Of a DNA stretch of 57,420 nt, positions 17,083 through 25,750 are shown piece by piece. Position numbers and translations under genes: made by a program. A model generated the notes under the pieces. The model ran no database searches. It had not been told where the DNA came from and was given only the letters and a program-made list of their open reading frames with translations. The stretch comes from Afipia sp. (lineage in GTDB: Bacteria; Pseudomonadota; Alphaproteobacteria; Rhizobiales; Xanthobacteraceae): NCBI GenBank assembly GCA_017474385.1, contig JAFVHU010000051.1, positions 1 to 57,420 on the forward strand, given 5' to 3'. Every line of letters starts with the position of its first letter. Position 1 is the first letter of the stretch.

Positions 17083-17934
17083 TCAGAAGCACAGGTTGGT
17101 GACGACCTTGCCGGACTTGTCCTTGAGCACATAGGGACATTCGGCGCGCTTGAGCGCCGCCTTGGCGTCTTCGTTGCCGAGCGCCGCGGATTTCTCGTAA
17201 TAGGTTTTCGCTGCACTCGAATCCTGCGGCCCGCCGCGGCCTTCTTTCGCGAACGCGCCCATTCGCTCCAGCGCGCCGGGATGATCCTGCGCCGCGGCCT
17301 TCTCAAACAGATTGCGTGCGCCGGCGTCGTCCTTCGGACCACCGACGCCATCCTGCAACATCAGTCCCAGTTGAAACTGCGCCTCCGCATTGGTCTCGGC
17401 TGCCTTCGCCAGCAGGCTGCGCGACCGGGCCGCATCGGCAGGTGCAGGCGCAGCACCACCCTTGCCTGACAGCGCGGCGAGATTGCTCACGCCGCGCGGA
17501 TTGCCGCCCTGCGCTGCGCGCTCGAACAGCTTCGCTGCCGCGGCTTCGTCCTTGGCAATGCCCGCGCCTGTCGCATAGGCAACGCCGAGTTCGACCATCG
17601 CCGACGTGCTGCCCTTGTCGGCGGCCTTGCGCCACGCGCCGATTGCTTCGCCGCTCTGGTTGTTCGCCGCATAGGCGCGGCCGAGCTGGTACATCGCGCG
17701 CCGCGCGCCGGAGGCCTGCTTGCAGAACTTGATCGCGGTCGCGACATCGGCCGCAGCAACGGTGGCGACGCCCTTCACATCCGCGGGCTTGTCAGGATCA
17801 GCAGGATCCGCGGCGAGCCGGTCGCACAGAACCAGATCGGCCGACTGCGCGTGCGCATCGCGATTTGCTGAAAACATCGCCAGAGCAATGACACCGGCGG
17901 TGAAGCATTGAGCGAGTGTGCTGGATCGTTTCAT
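17083..17934 (-). CDS. Secreted Sel1-like repeat protein
   Basis: 283 residues; the start MKRSSTLAQ leads into a signal peptide ending at AHA-QS. After a Cys-containing N-terminal part there are four or five Sel1-like repeats (about 85-270), e.g. AMYQLGRAYAANNQSGEAIGAWRKAAD, SAMVELGVAYATGAGIAKDEAAA, AQFQLGLMLQDGVGGPKDD. Two terminal Cys may form a disulfide. Sel1 repeats mediate protein-protein contacts. Periplasmic, partner unknown. The Shine-Dalgarno is weak. Confidence 0.85.
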   Translation of the reverse strand: MKRSSTLAQCFTAGVIALAMFSANRDAHAQSADLVLCDRLAADPADPDKPADVKGVATVAAADVATAIKFCKQASGARRAMYQLGRAYAANNQSGEAIGAWRKAADKGSTSAMVELGVAYATGAGIAKDEAAAAKLFERAAQGGNPRGVSNLAALSGKGGAAPAPADAARSRSLLAKAAETNAEAQFQLGLMLQDGVGGPKDDAGARNLFEKAAAQDHPGALERMGAFAKEGRGGPQDSSAAKTYYEKSAALGNEDAKAALKRAECPYVLKDKSGKVVTNLCF

Positions 17935-18081
17935 CAACTGTCTTGAGTGCTGTGGCCCCGGCGCTGTCATTGTAGTGCCACGAACCGGCTACAGCAACCA
18001 CGGGTCCTCGCGACCTCCGGGACATGAATACGCCGCACATTGGGTCATACTGCGATCCGGGGGCGAGCCAGGGAGGCGATC

Positions 18082-18627
18082 ATGTATGAGAAATTTTCCG
18101 TGCAGGTGCCGGAAGCGGCGAGAAACCTTGCGGAGAAAAATATCGATCTGGCCGAGAAGGCGATTGGCGATTTTCTGCAAGCCGCGCGGAAATCGTTTGA
18201 CGTCACGCAATCCAGAAGCTCGCCGACCGCCTTCGGCGACCTTTCGAGGAAATCATTCGATCTGACCGAACACAACCTGCGGGCTACATTTGCGCATGCG
18301 CGAAAGCTGGCGCGTGCAAAGAACCTGAGCGAAGTGCTCCAGTTGCAAAGCGAATATGTAAAAAGCCAGCTCGCCGCATTTCAGGATCAAGTCGCGCAAC
18401 GTGTCGCCGCAAAGCCCGGCGAACCAGTTCCTTCCCCACTCGGAATCAACAGTTCTGATTCCGGCACAGACACTGTCGCGGTGACGTCACCGAAACCTAA
18501 GGCCACGATCGACGCGACGGGCGCGGCGGCCCTTTCCGTTAAAGGGCCTGCCCGCGTGAAGACCCCCGGCCGCAAGCCAAAGCGCGATACATCCGCGAAG
18601 CCGCGACCGCCTCTCACATCACACTGA
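18082..18627 (+). CDS. Phasin family protein
   Basis: 181 residues; start MYEKFSVQVPEAARNLAEK after AGGGAGG. The amphipathic helical phasin domain (about 1-115) includes LAEKAIGDFLQAARKS, FDLTEHNLRATFAHARKLARA and LQLQSEYVKSQLAAFQDQV. The C-terminal ~65 residues are low-complexity and basic (Lys/Pro/Ala), a common phasin tail. Phasins coat polyhydroxyalkanoate granules. Followed by a strong hairpin. Confidence 0.88.
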   Translation: MYEKFSVQVPEAARNLAEKNIDLAEKAIGDFLQAARKSFDVTQSRSSPTAFGDLSRKSFDLTEHNLRATFAHARKLARAKNLSEVLQLQSEYVKSQLAAFQDQVAQRVAAKPGEPVPSPLGINSSDSGTDTVAVTSPKPKATIDATGAAALSVKGPARVKTPGRKPKRDTSAKPRPPLTSH

Positions 18628-18633
18628 TCTTGC

Positions 18634-18672
18634 GGGCTTCCCGCGCAACGCCTCGCGGACCGCGGGAAGCCC
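18634..18672. terminator. Strong hairpin between convergent genes
   Basis: GGGCTTCCCGCG (18634-18645) pairs perfectly with CGCGGGAAGCCC (18661-18672). No good T-run follows on either strand, so it is a candidate bidirectional terminator or mRNA-stabilising stem after the phasin gene. Confidence 0.5.
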
Positions 18673-18673
18673 T

Positions 18674-19036
18674 TCAAGTGCCCCGTCGGGGCACCGACAA
18701 ACAGAACTGCTCAAGGTGCTGCTTTAGATCAGCTTCTTCTCTGGTGAGCCGTTCTGCTTGAGGCGTGCCTTGCTTTCCGCGGCGATCCTTTCGCACGCGG
18801 TGAACCGCCTTGGCATTCTTTCGGCAAAGCGCCCGCATCATCCCGATCCGGGCGAACCAGACAGATCCGGCGTTATGTGCAGCCTGAGCGAGGGCATCGC
18901 TCGCGACCCGCCATTCTTTGATGTCTTGCTCGGATTTGGAAAGCTGGCTGATGTAATCGGCAGCTTCTCGGAGGGTTGTTGCAACGGTGCCGTTCGGCAG
19001 ATCGATCGGTTGGGGAAACTGGACATCCCATGGCAT
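18674..19036 (-). CDS. Hypothetical protein, bradyrhizobial type
   Basis: 120 residues starting MPWDVQFPQPIDLPNG. It then has a helical core (LREAADYISQLSKSEQDIKEW, AGSVWFARIGMMRALCR) and a very basic C-terminal half. The N-terminal pattern (W-F-PI-LP-G, then T-L-AA-YI) recurs in short bradyrhizobial proteins of unknown function (from memory). Its C-terminal end is two bases from the hairpin after the phasin gene. Confidence 0.6.
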   Translation of the reverse strand: MPWDVQFPQPIDLPNGTVATTLREAADYISQLSKSEQDIKEWRVASDALAQAAHNAGSVWFARIGMMRALCRKNAKAVHRVRKDRRGKQGTPQAERLTREEADLKQHLEQFCLSVPRRGT

Positions 19037-19271
19037 ACGCAACTCCACGTTAAGCACGTTTATTCACACGCGGAATGGGATTCGTTTCTGCTGTTTCTAG
19101 GTCGCGCAATTTTCGATGCGCGCACGTCGCCACCTGTCACAGTCTTGAAGGATCGCGGGACGATTACATTCGTGCAAGACGATCTCTCAAGATGGTTCGC
19201 GATAGTTCTCCGCACCTATTAAAACACTCTTAAAACAATGCGGCAGAGATCAAGGCGATCGCGGTTGAGCT

Positions 19272-20339
19272 TCACGCCTCACGCAACCACGCCAGCACCG
19301 GCGCATTGATCTCGCGCGGATAGGTGTGGCTGAGATCGTCGATCTCGCGATAGGTCACGTTCGCGCCCGCCGCGCTCAGCGCCCGCTGCGCCTGCCGCGC
19401 CACCTCGACCGGAAACATCCAGTCCAGCGCGCCGTGTACCAGATAGATCGGCAGCCCCTGCATGCGCTGCGCGTCGGCCATCGAAATCAGCATCGGATGA
19501 AAGGTCGCGGACACCGGCGCAAGGTGCGTGAAGGGCGAGCCGCTATCGAGCGCGCTGATGTAACAGAACGTGCCGCCGTCACTCATGCCTGTCAGCAGCC
19601 GCCGTTTGGGATCGATAGTCCATCGCGCACTCACCTGCGCCACAATGCGCGCGAGGTTCGGCGTGTCGTTGTCGTCGCCCATCAGCGCCCATGTCGAGCC
19701 CAGCGAATTGCCCGCGGACGTCGGCGCGATAAGGATTGCACCGAAGCTGCGCGCGTCGCGCAGCCAGCTCCACAAAAAGCCGCGGCCATGTCCGCTGCCG
19801 CCATGCAGCGCGACCACAAGCGGCCACGCGCGATCCGGCGTGTAGCTTTCCGGCACATAGAGCGAGAACCCGCCGCGCGTGCGCGGTTCATTGTCGAAGT
19901 GCATCACGCCGGTCTCGCCGTCACGCGGCGGCTGCATGCTGCGCGCAAGGACATCGGCGTCGGAGCGCAGGGATGAATCGAGAAAGAAGCTGTTTACCGC
20001 GGGGATCATGGAGGCGAGCGGATAAAGCGCCTCCTGTGCACGCGGCAGATGCCGCAGAGCCTTGAACACGGCACGGATGTCGCCGCCGCCGAGCGCCGCA
20101 CGTAATTCGGCGAATGCCGACAGAGCTTCGTCGCTCGCGGCGACAAGGCGCTTTCCAACGTCGTCCGATGCATCGGATGGCTTGAAGTCCGAATAGGCCG
20201 CGCGCAACGCCGCATCCGGCGTGCCGACCGCCTCCATCACTTCGCCAAGGGCCTGAGGATCGAGGTGACGCGCGACAATGCCAAGCGTCTCGAGGCACGC
20301 GAACAATGGCGGCAGGATCGTTGCAGGATCGGATGTCAT
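19272..20339 (-). CDS. Alpha/beta hydrolase (phospholipase/carboxylesterase type)
   Basis: 355 residues from MTSDPATILPPLF. An N-terminal helical region of ~145 residues precedes the hydrolase domain: FSLYVPESYTPDRAWPLVVALHGGSGHGRGF (oxyanion HGG), LLTGMSDGGTFCY (nucleophile Ser in G-S-GG), VHGALDWMFP (acid Asp) and DLSHTYP (His). All three catalytic residues are visible. Resembles polyhydroxyalkanoate-depolymerase-like and carboxylesterase families; the substrate is unknown. No signal peptide. Confidence 0.85.
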   Translation of the reverse strand: MTSDPATILPPLFACLETLGIVARHLDPQALGEVMEAVGTPDAALRAAYSDFKPSDASDDVGKRLVAASDEALSAFAELRAALGGGDIRAVFKALRHLPRAQEALYPLASMIPAVNSFFLDSSLRSDADVLARSMQPPRDGETGVMHFDNEPRTRGGFSLYVPESYTPDRAWPLVVALHGGSGHGRGFLWSWLRDARSFGAILIAPTSAGNSLGSTWALMGDDNDTPNLARIVAQVSARWTIDPKRRLLTGMSDGGTFCYISALDSGSPFTHLAPVSATFHPMLISMADAQRMQGLPIYLVHGALDWMFPVEVARQAQRALSAAGANVTYREIDDLSHTYPREINAPVLAWLREA

Positions 20340-20442
20340 CGGCTGCACGCTACCGTCCGAAGCCGCACTCAGGCAAGGCGACGCTCCGGACTGGCAGCCA
20401 TGATTTACGATTGGCTGGACGATCGGGTGGAAGCGGCCCTGC

Positions 20443-20754
20443 CTACTCTTCCTTCTCCGTCGTGAAGAACAGCGGATAGCCCTTGGCCTTGCCGAGCTCA
20501 GTCGCTTCCTTGGCCTTGGTCTCGGCGACGTCACGCGTGTAGACCGCGATGACGCAGGCGCCCTTCTGATGCGCCGTCAGCATCACGCGGCTCGCCGTCT
20601 CCGCGCCCATGCGGAAAACCGCCTTCAGCACGGTGACGACGAATTCGCGCGGCGTGTAGTCATCGTTGAGCAGGATCACCTTGCAAAGCGGCGGCCGCTC
20701 CAGCTTGATCTTGGTCTTGGTGGTGGTTTTCGGTTTGACGGTTGTCGGGCTCAT
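20443..20754 (-). CDS. clpS: ATP-dependent Clp protease adaptor ClpS
   Basis: Recognises N-degron substrates and delivers them to ClpAP. 103 residues from MSPTTVKPK: a Lys/Thr-rich tail (1-25), then the ClpS core with VILLNDDYTPREFVV (Asp pair binding the N-terminal amine), VMLTAHQKGACVI (conserved His) and the end YPLFFTTEKEE. clpA is not adjacent. The order here is KTSC, clpS, hydrolase. Alphaproteobacteria often have two ClpS proteins, and this may be the second. Confidence 0.9.
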   Translation of the reverse strand: MSPTTVKPKTTTKTKIKLERPPLCKVILLNDDYTPREFVVTVLKAVFRMGAETASRVMLTAHQKGACVIAVYTRDVAETKAKEATELGKAKGYPLFFTTEKEE

Positions 20755-20852
20755 CAGGCATCTCTCGGACTGGTCTGTCTCGGACACGTTTGCGGGTTGG
20801 TATCGTTCGTTCCGCACCCCATATTCGACGGGTTGGGATCATCGAGGGCCGT

Positions 20853-21059
20853 ATGCCGCAGGTCGCATCAAGCGTGATTTCGCAGATCGATTATAACGCG
20901 CCGGGGCGCGAGCTTCACGTCACTTTCACGAGCGGACGGTCCTACAGCTATTTCGGCGTTCCCGGCGAGGTCTACTTCCAGTTCTGCCGGGCGGCCTCGA
21001 AGGGCGACTTCTTCAACACCCTGATCCGCGACCGCTATGAATTCACCGAGCACCGCTGA
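20853..21059 (+). CDS. KTSC domain protein
   Basis: 68 residues made of a single KTSC domain: SSVISQIDYNAPGRELHVTF, SGRSYSYFGVPGEVYFQFCRAASKGDFFN and IRDRYEF. Small, soluble, often found alone or fused to RNA-binding proteins; function unknown. Divergent from clpS across about 100 bases. Confidence 0.85.
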   Translation: MPQVASSVISQIDYNAPGRELHVTFTSGRSYSYFGVPGEVYFQFCRAASKGDFFNTLIRDRYEFTEHR

Positions 21060-21276
21060 CGGTATTTGCTGCGGTCCGCGCCAAATCTTCAGTCTGAAAT
21101 TGATACGACGCCATCCACACCGCGACGGCTGGCGGCGCTTATGTCGCACAAATCTCCTTAAATCGTAGATTCTTTCCGCTTGCGCCTCCTTTTGGCCGAA
21201 GCTAATTTCCAGTTCCAAAATCGAACTAATAATCCGCATCGGATGGACGGGCGGCTCACGGGAGAGAAAAACCACT

Positions 21277-22470
21277 ATGTCGAGGATATTATTCGCTGCG
21301 CTGGCCGCATCGCTCACGCTGACCACGGCTGCCGTCGCGGCGGACGCTCCGGGCGTCACCGCCACCGAGATCAAGGTCGGGGCCACCTTCCCGTTCAGCG
21401 GACCGGCCTCGTCGCTCGGCAACGCCGGCAAGGGGCTGATCGCTTATGTCAATCAGATCAACGACCGCGGCGGCATCAACGGCCGCAAGATAAATCTCAT
21501 CACCTATGACGATGCCTACAGCCCGCCGAAGGCTGTCGAGCACACCCGCAAGCTGATCGAGAGCGACGAAGTCTCGTTTATGTTCGGGCAGCTCGGTACG
21601 CCGTCGAATTCCGCGACGATCAAGTACCTCACCGGAAAGAAGATCCCCGACGCCTTCATCACCACAGGCGCGACCAAATTCACGGACTCCAAGGAATATC
21701 CGCTGACGACGACTTCGCTTCCGAGCTACGACACCGAAGGCAAGGTTTACGCGAAGTACTTCAAGGCGCAGCTTCCGAACGCGAAGATCGGCGTGCTTTA
21801 CCAGAACGACGATCTCGGCAAGGACTTCGTCAACGCGTTCAAGCCGATCTACAAGGACGAATTCGCGTCGAAGGTTATCGCTCTCGCCTATGAAGTCGCG
21901 GACCCGACGGTCGACTCCCAGGTCGTCAATCTCAAGGCCGCCGCTCCCGAAGCGCTCCTGATCGCAGGCACGCCGAAGTTTGCGGCACAGGCGCTGCGCA
22001 AGGTGAACGAGATGGGCTGGAAGCCCCTCACTCTTATCAACTTCGTCGCGGCCTCGATCGGAAACACGTTCGTTCCGGTCGGCCTGGACAAGGTCACCGG
22101 GGTCCTGACGGCGGGCTTTCAGAAAGACGCGACCGATCCGAAGTGGAAGGACGATCAGGGCGTGAAGGATTTCATCGTCTTCGCGCAGAAGTATCTCCCC
22201 GGCGCCGATCTGTCTGACCAGAACTATCTGTTCGGATACCAGCAGGGCATGATCCTGGAGCAGCTCATCAAGCAGTCCGGCAACGATCTGTCGCGCGAAA
22301 ACATCGTGAAGCAGACCAAGAGCTTCAAGGACTTTGCACTGCCGACGGTTCTGCCCGGCATCAAGATCAATACAACACCTGAGGTCAATCAGGCTTACAC
22401 GCAAATGCAGATGCAGCGCTGGAACGGCAAGAGCTGGGATCAGCTCGGTGACGTCGTGAAAGCGGACTGA
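21277..22470 (+). CDS. Leu-type ABC transporter periplasmic binding protein
   Basis: 397 residues, signal peptide ending at AVA-AD. Mature start VTATEIKVGATFPFSGPASSLG, then YVNQINDRGGINGRKINLITYDDAYSPPKAVEHTRKL, the typical fold-type I pattern of branched-chain amino acid or aromatic/amide binding proteins (LivJ-like). The C-terminus has MQMQRWNGKSWDQLG. No permease or ATPase genes are adjacent, so it is an orphan receptor. Ligand unknown. Followed by a good terminator. Confidence 0.9.
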   Translation: MSRILFAALAASLTLTTAAVAADAPGVTATEIKVGATFPFSGPASSLGNAGKGLIAYVNQINDRGGINGRKINLITYDDAYSPPKAVEHTRKLIESDEVSFMFGQLGTPSNSATIKYLTGKKIPDAFITTGATKFTDSKEYPLTTTSLPSYDTEGKVYAKYFKAQLPNAKIGVLYQNDDLGKDFVNAFKPIYKDEFASKVIALAYEVADPTVDSQVVNLKAAAPEALLIAGTPKFAAQALRKVNEMGWKPLTLINFVAASIGNTFVPVGLDKVTGVLTAGFQKDATDPKWKDDQGVKDFIVFAQKYLPGADLSDQNYLFGYQQGMILEQLIKQSGNDLSRENIVKQTKSFKDFALPTVLPGIKINTTPEVNQAYTQMQMQRWNGKSWDQLGDVVKAD

Positions 22471-22502
22471 CGCAACTCACGCCATCAGACTTTCAAATTA
22501 TC

Positions 22503-22538
22503 AGGGCGTCGCGATCACTTGCGGCGCCCTTTGCTTTT
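22503..22538 (+). terminator. Rho-independent terminator
   Basis: AGGGCGTCGC pairs with GCGGCGCCCT (9 of 10), with an 8-base loop and TTGCTTTT tail, 33 bases after the binding-protein stop. Confidence 0.75.
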
Positions 22539-22674
22539 GGTCTTGAGACCCAGACCGGGCTGAAGCGGCGGGAACATAGTCGCCGTAGTCGCGTTGTATT
22601 TGGCGACCCCGCCGCGCAGGCATTCGCCGCCGGCAAAATCCCCCCATCTGATGACGGAACATGGATTCGGCCCC

Positions 22675-23232
22675 ATGACTGTGACCTATCATTCGGACCC
22701 ATCGACGCCATCGTTCAGGATCAAACCCGTATCCTTCATCTTTCCGGACGACGGACTGGTCCCGAACAATCCGTTGCCGTTCCTGCTCTACAAGGGCGCG
22801 GTTGCCGTCGATAACGGTGATCCGGAGCAGGCCATCGAGGACACGTTCCACGCCAACGGCTGGGGCCAGACCTGGCGCAACGGTATTTTCGACTATCTCC
22901 ACTATCATGCGACGGTCCACGAGGTGCTGGGCGTCGCACGCGGCCGCGCGCTGGTACGTTTCGGCGGCGACCACGGCGAGGATTTCGAGATCAGAAAGGG
23001 CGACGTGGCCATCCTGCCCGCAGGCACAGGCCACCAGCGGCTGTCGGCCAGTGAGGATTTTGTGGTGGTCGGTGCCTACCCGCCCGGCCCGCAAATGCAG
23101 ATCTGGCGTCCGACCCCGGAAAACTATCGCCTGGCGGTCCAGAGCATTCCGGAGGTGGCGCTGCCGGATACCGATCCGGTCTACGGATCGCGCGGCCCAT
23201 TGGTCGAACTATGGAAAAAGCGCCGCCAGTGA
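22675..23232 (+). CDS. Cupin domain protein (YjlB-like)
   Basis: About 185 residues with one cupin barrel: DYLHYHATVHEVLGVARGRALVRFGG (motif 1 with the His/Glu metal ligands) and EIRKGDVAILPAGTGHQRL (motif 2, His). The N-terminus (FIFPDDGLVPNNPLPFLLY) matches YjlB-type cupins of unknown function. The start is uncertain: ATG at 22675 (MTVTYHSD) fits homologues, ATG at 22651 is in frame, and neither has a good ribosome site. Confidence 0.75.
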   Translation: MTVTYHSDPSTPSFRIKPVSFIFPDDGLVPNNPLPFLLYKGAVAVDNGDPEQAIEDTFHANGWGQTWRNGIFDYLHYHATVHEVLGVARGRALVRFGGDHGEDFEIRKGDVAILPAGTGHQRLSASEDFVVVGAYPPGPQMQIWRPTPENYRLAVQSIPEVALPDTDPVYGSRGPLVELWKKRRQ

Positions 23233-23239
23233 GCGGCTA

Positions 23240-23491
23240 TCAAGGGATCGCGACGGCCCGCGATGCCTGTTCGCGTCCCATCGGGATGCAGGCTTTCTTG
23301 CGACGGAGCGCGCCGAGCGCACCCGTCACCTTCATCACCTTGCCCACGCCGCAACTGCCGTTGTCGACATAGACGACGGACCACGGCGAGAGGAAATAAG
23401 GTTCTTTTTTCAGGAAGTTGGGTGACAATTCCTGCGCCAGGCATGGCGCTGAGACAGTGCAAAGAAGTGCGAGAGCGACGACGGTACGCAT
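23240..23491 (-). CDS. Small secreted protein with YVDNGSC motif
   Basis: 83 residues from MRTVVALALLCTV; signal peptide ending at CLA-QE. The mature core WSVVYVDNGSCGVGKVMKV leads to KKACIPMG, and two Cys could form a disulfide. The protein at 34438-34686 has the same arrangement (YVDDGSC, G-I-EV, KKCVD), so they are paralogues. I believe the family is listed as DUF6719, but that name is from memory. Periplasmic, function unknown. A TTG three codons upstream is a less likely start. Confidence 0.65.
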   Translation of the reverse strand: MRTVVALALLCTVSAPCLAQELSPNFLKKEPYFLSPWSVVYVDNGSCGVGKVMKVTGALGALRRKKACIPMGREQASRAVAIP

Positions 23492-23669
23492 GACACTCAA
23501 TCTCTGGGACGGCAGAAATCACAATGCACTTTTTCGGTGAATGTTCCAAGACGCGAACAGCGGCACGATGATTATTTTCACGCCAAGGCACTCACGAAGG
23601 CATCACGGCGATTTTCCGGAACGGCATCCCACCTGATGTGTTGGGCCTCCAATATCAACGGAGGTTCTA

Positions 23670-23984
23670 ATGCGACGTAAATTGCTTCTGACAACGCTCA
23701 TCGCCGCTTCGCTCGCGGCCACAACGATTGCGGCATCCGCCCAGGTCGCCCCGCCCTCCTCGCCGGGCGGCTCGGCCGCCGGTTCGCCTGGCGTCTCTCC
23801 GGCAACCCCGCCACCTGCGGCCACTTCGCCATCACCGGGTACCACCGGCAGCAACACCGGTATCAACCAGCCCGGCGTGCCGAATACATCGACGCCCGGC
23901 AAGATCGGGACCGGCGCATCTCCGAGCGGCCTGCCCGGCGACAGTCCGACTAACCCCGGCTACCCGGGTAAGGTCGGCAAGTAA
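23670..23984 (+). CDS. Secreted Pro/Ser/Gly-rich protein
   Basis: 104 residues; strong GGAGG before the ATG. Signal peptide MRRKLLLTTLIAASLAAT, ending at ASA-QV. The rest is low-complexity Pro, Ser, Gly and Thr (SSPGGSAAGSPGVSPATPPP, then NPGYPGKVGK) with no Cys. Probably an unstructured periplasmic or cell-wall-associated protein. No enzymatic role expected. Confidence 0.65.
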   Translation: MRRKLLLTTLIAASLAATTIAASAQVAPPSSPGGSAAGSPGVSPATPPPAATSPSPGTTGSNTGINQPGVPNTSTPGKIGTGASPSGLPGDSPTNPGYPGKVGK

Positions 23985-24044
23985 TCGTCGCGATCGATGG
24001 CTTTGTGTCCTGTGCGCGGTTGCGCGCAGGACGTCGCCGCGACG

Positions 24045-24503
24045 CTACTTCTTTTTCTCCTCGCCCTTGCCTTCCTGCTTGAACGGAGTGAGGAGCCAGA
24101 GCGTCAAGAACGTGAATAGGGAGATCATCACGGCGACGTCGTAAGCCCCAAGCCCGACGGCCGCACCGGTTGCCCCCGTCGCCCACAGGCTGGCAGCAGT
24201 GGCAGTGCCACGCACTGAATTCTCGGTTTTCAGGATCGCGCCGCCACCGATGAAACCCATGCCGGTCATCAAGCCTTCGATGATGCGCGCGGTGCCCTCG
24301 GGGTGGCCCTGGAGGACGTGCTCGGCGGCCTGCACGATTCCACAGGTCGCCAGCGCGACGAGCGGAAAGGTACGCAAGCCGGCGCTGCGCTCTTCCTTTT
24401 CCCGGTTCCAGCCGATCGGGAGCGCCAGCAAGTAAGCTATCGTCAGCGCGACCAGATGAGGGCCGAGCCGGAAACTGCCCGCTGCTTCCAGAAGTGATTG
24501 CAT
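24045..24503 (-). CDS. MgtC/SapB family membrane protein
   Basis: 152 residues, about four or five membrane segments. The MgtC N-terminal domain is clear: LALPIGWNREKEERSAGLRTFPLVALATCG, IIEGLMTGMGFIGGGAILK, SVRGTATAASLWATGATGAAVGLGAY. MgtC-like proteins act in Mg2+ limitation, membrane potential and intracellular survival; the soluble C-terminal MgtC domain is absent. A Lys/Glu tail ends the protein. It lies 47 bases downstream of the RND adaptor on the same strand, so it may be the last gene of that operon. Confidence 0.88.
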   Translation of the reverse strand: MQSLLEAAGSFRLGPHLVALTIAYLLALPIGWNREKEERSAGLRTFPLVALATCGIVQAAEHVLQGHPEGTARIIEGLMTGMGFIGGGAILKTENSVRGTATAASLWATGATGAAVGLGAYDVAVMISLFTFLTLWLLTPFKQEGKGEEKKK

Positions 24504-24550
24504 GAGATCCTCCAGCGTTCACCGTACCACGGCGCACCAAAGGATGAAGG

Positions 24551-25750
24551 CTACTCGGTCTTGGTCGTGGCGTTGGAACTGGTCCGCGGCGTGCCGTCCT
24601 TGCCTTGGCCCGCAATGCGGACCTGATCGCCGTCCGCGATACCGTCGAGCGGCGTCACGATGATCCGGTCATCCGGCGACAGGCCGGTGGCGATCTCAAT
24701 CTCGCGGCCGAGGTCGCGTGCGATGGTCACGGTCTTGAACAGCACCTTGTCGCCCGCGGTGACGGTAGCGACCCGCAACCCGCTGTTGTTGAACACCAGC
24801 GCGCTGGCCGGAATGCTCAGGGGCTGCGCATCGCTGGACAGCGCCAGCTTGACGTTGGCGAAAGCGCCGGGACGGAGTTCGCCCTTGGGGTTTTCGATGG
24901 CAAGCTGCATCCGCGTCGTGCCGGACGACACATCGACCGACTGCGACGAGGCCTCGATGGTCGCCGGGAACGTGCGTCCGGCATATTCCGGTACCGTGAC
25001 TGTCGCCTTCGCGCCCATTCTGATGCCGGGCAGATAGTTCTGCGGCACGTTCACGTAGAGACGCAGCTTCTTGACGTCGGACACCACAAACATCGCAGCA
25101 CCCGAGCCGGTGCCGCCATTGATCAACGCGCCGACGTCGGTGTTGCGTTCGGTGACGACGCCCTCGAACGGCGCTGTGACGTTCTTGTAGCTCGCCAGCG
25201 CCTCGAGCCGCTGCACATTCGCGCTCATCGCATTGACCTGCGCTTCCTTGCTGGCAAGGTCGGCGGAACGCTCATCGATTTCCTGCTGCGAGACGAAGTT
25301 CGACGCCAGCAGCGTCTTGCGGCGCGCCAGCGTGGCGGCCGACAGCTTGGCCGCGGCCTGCGAATTCGCGAGGTCCGCGCGAGCCTGCAACAGTTGCTGG
25401 TCGAGGTCGGGCGCTTCGATCTCGGCAAGCTTCTGTCCGGCCGCGACCTGAGCGCCGATGTCGGCGCTCCAGCTCTTCAGATAGCCGCTGACGCGCGCGT
25501 AGATCGGCGCACGCGAATAGGCTTCCAGACGGCCCGGCAGGTCGAGCGTCGCGTTGAGCGGCTTGGTCCCCGGCAACGCGACCGCGACCGACGGGATCGC
25601 CTGCGCGTCCGTCCACTCCTTGAGATTGGCGTCGCCCTTCGAGCGGGTGATGATGCCGGTGACCACCACAGCCGCGAGCACACCGATGGCGACGGTGCCA
25701 TAGAGCCTGAGCTTGCGTGGCGAGACTGACGAGGTCTTGTCAGGTTGCAT
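24551..25750 (-). CDS. RND efflux periplasmic adaptor (membrane fusion protein)
   Basis: 399 residues. One N-terminal membrane anchor (LYGTVAIGVLAAVVVTGII), then lipoyl half-motif (RVSGYLKSWSADIGAQVAAGQKLAEIEAPD), a coiled-coil hairpin (about 120-190, QQLLQARADLANSQAAAKLS), second lipoyl half (NVTAPFEGVVTERNTDVGALI), beta-barrel (LRLYVNVPQNYLPGIR) and membrane-proximal domain. Links the RND pump to an outer-membrane channel. Start overlaps the pump gene by 11 bases: translationally coupled. Confidence 0.93.
   Translation of the reverse strand: MQPDKTSSVSPRKLRLYGTVAIGVLAAVVVTGIITRSKGDANLKEWTDAQAIPSVAVALPGTKPLNATLDLPGRLEAYSRAPIYARVSGYLKSWSADIGAQVAAGQKLAEIEAPDLDQQLLQARADLANSQAAAKLSAATLARRKTLLASNFVSQQEIDERSADLASKEAQVNAMSANVQRLEALASYKNVTAPFEGVVTERNTDVGALINGGTGSGAAMFVVSDVKKLRLYVNVPQNYLPGIRMGAKATVTVPEYAGRTFPATIEASSQSVDVSSGTTRMQLAIENPKGELRPGAFANVKLALSSDAQPLSIPASALVFNNSGLRVATVTAGDKVLFKTVTIARDLGREIEIATGLSPDDRIIVTPLDGIADGDQVRIAGQGKDGTPRTSSNATTKTE

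Noticed and set aside
18758-19222. 154-codon plus-strand frame opposite the small gene at 18674-19036
   Set aside because: The opposite strand has the recurrent bradyrhizobial N-terminal pattern; the plus frame has no Shine-Dalgarno and an odd composition.
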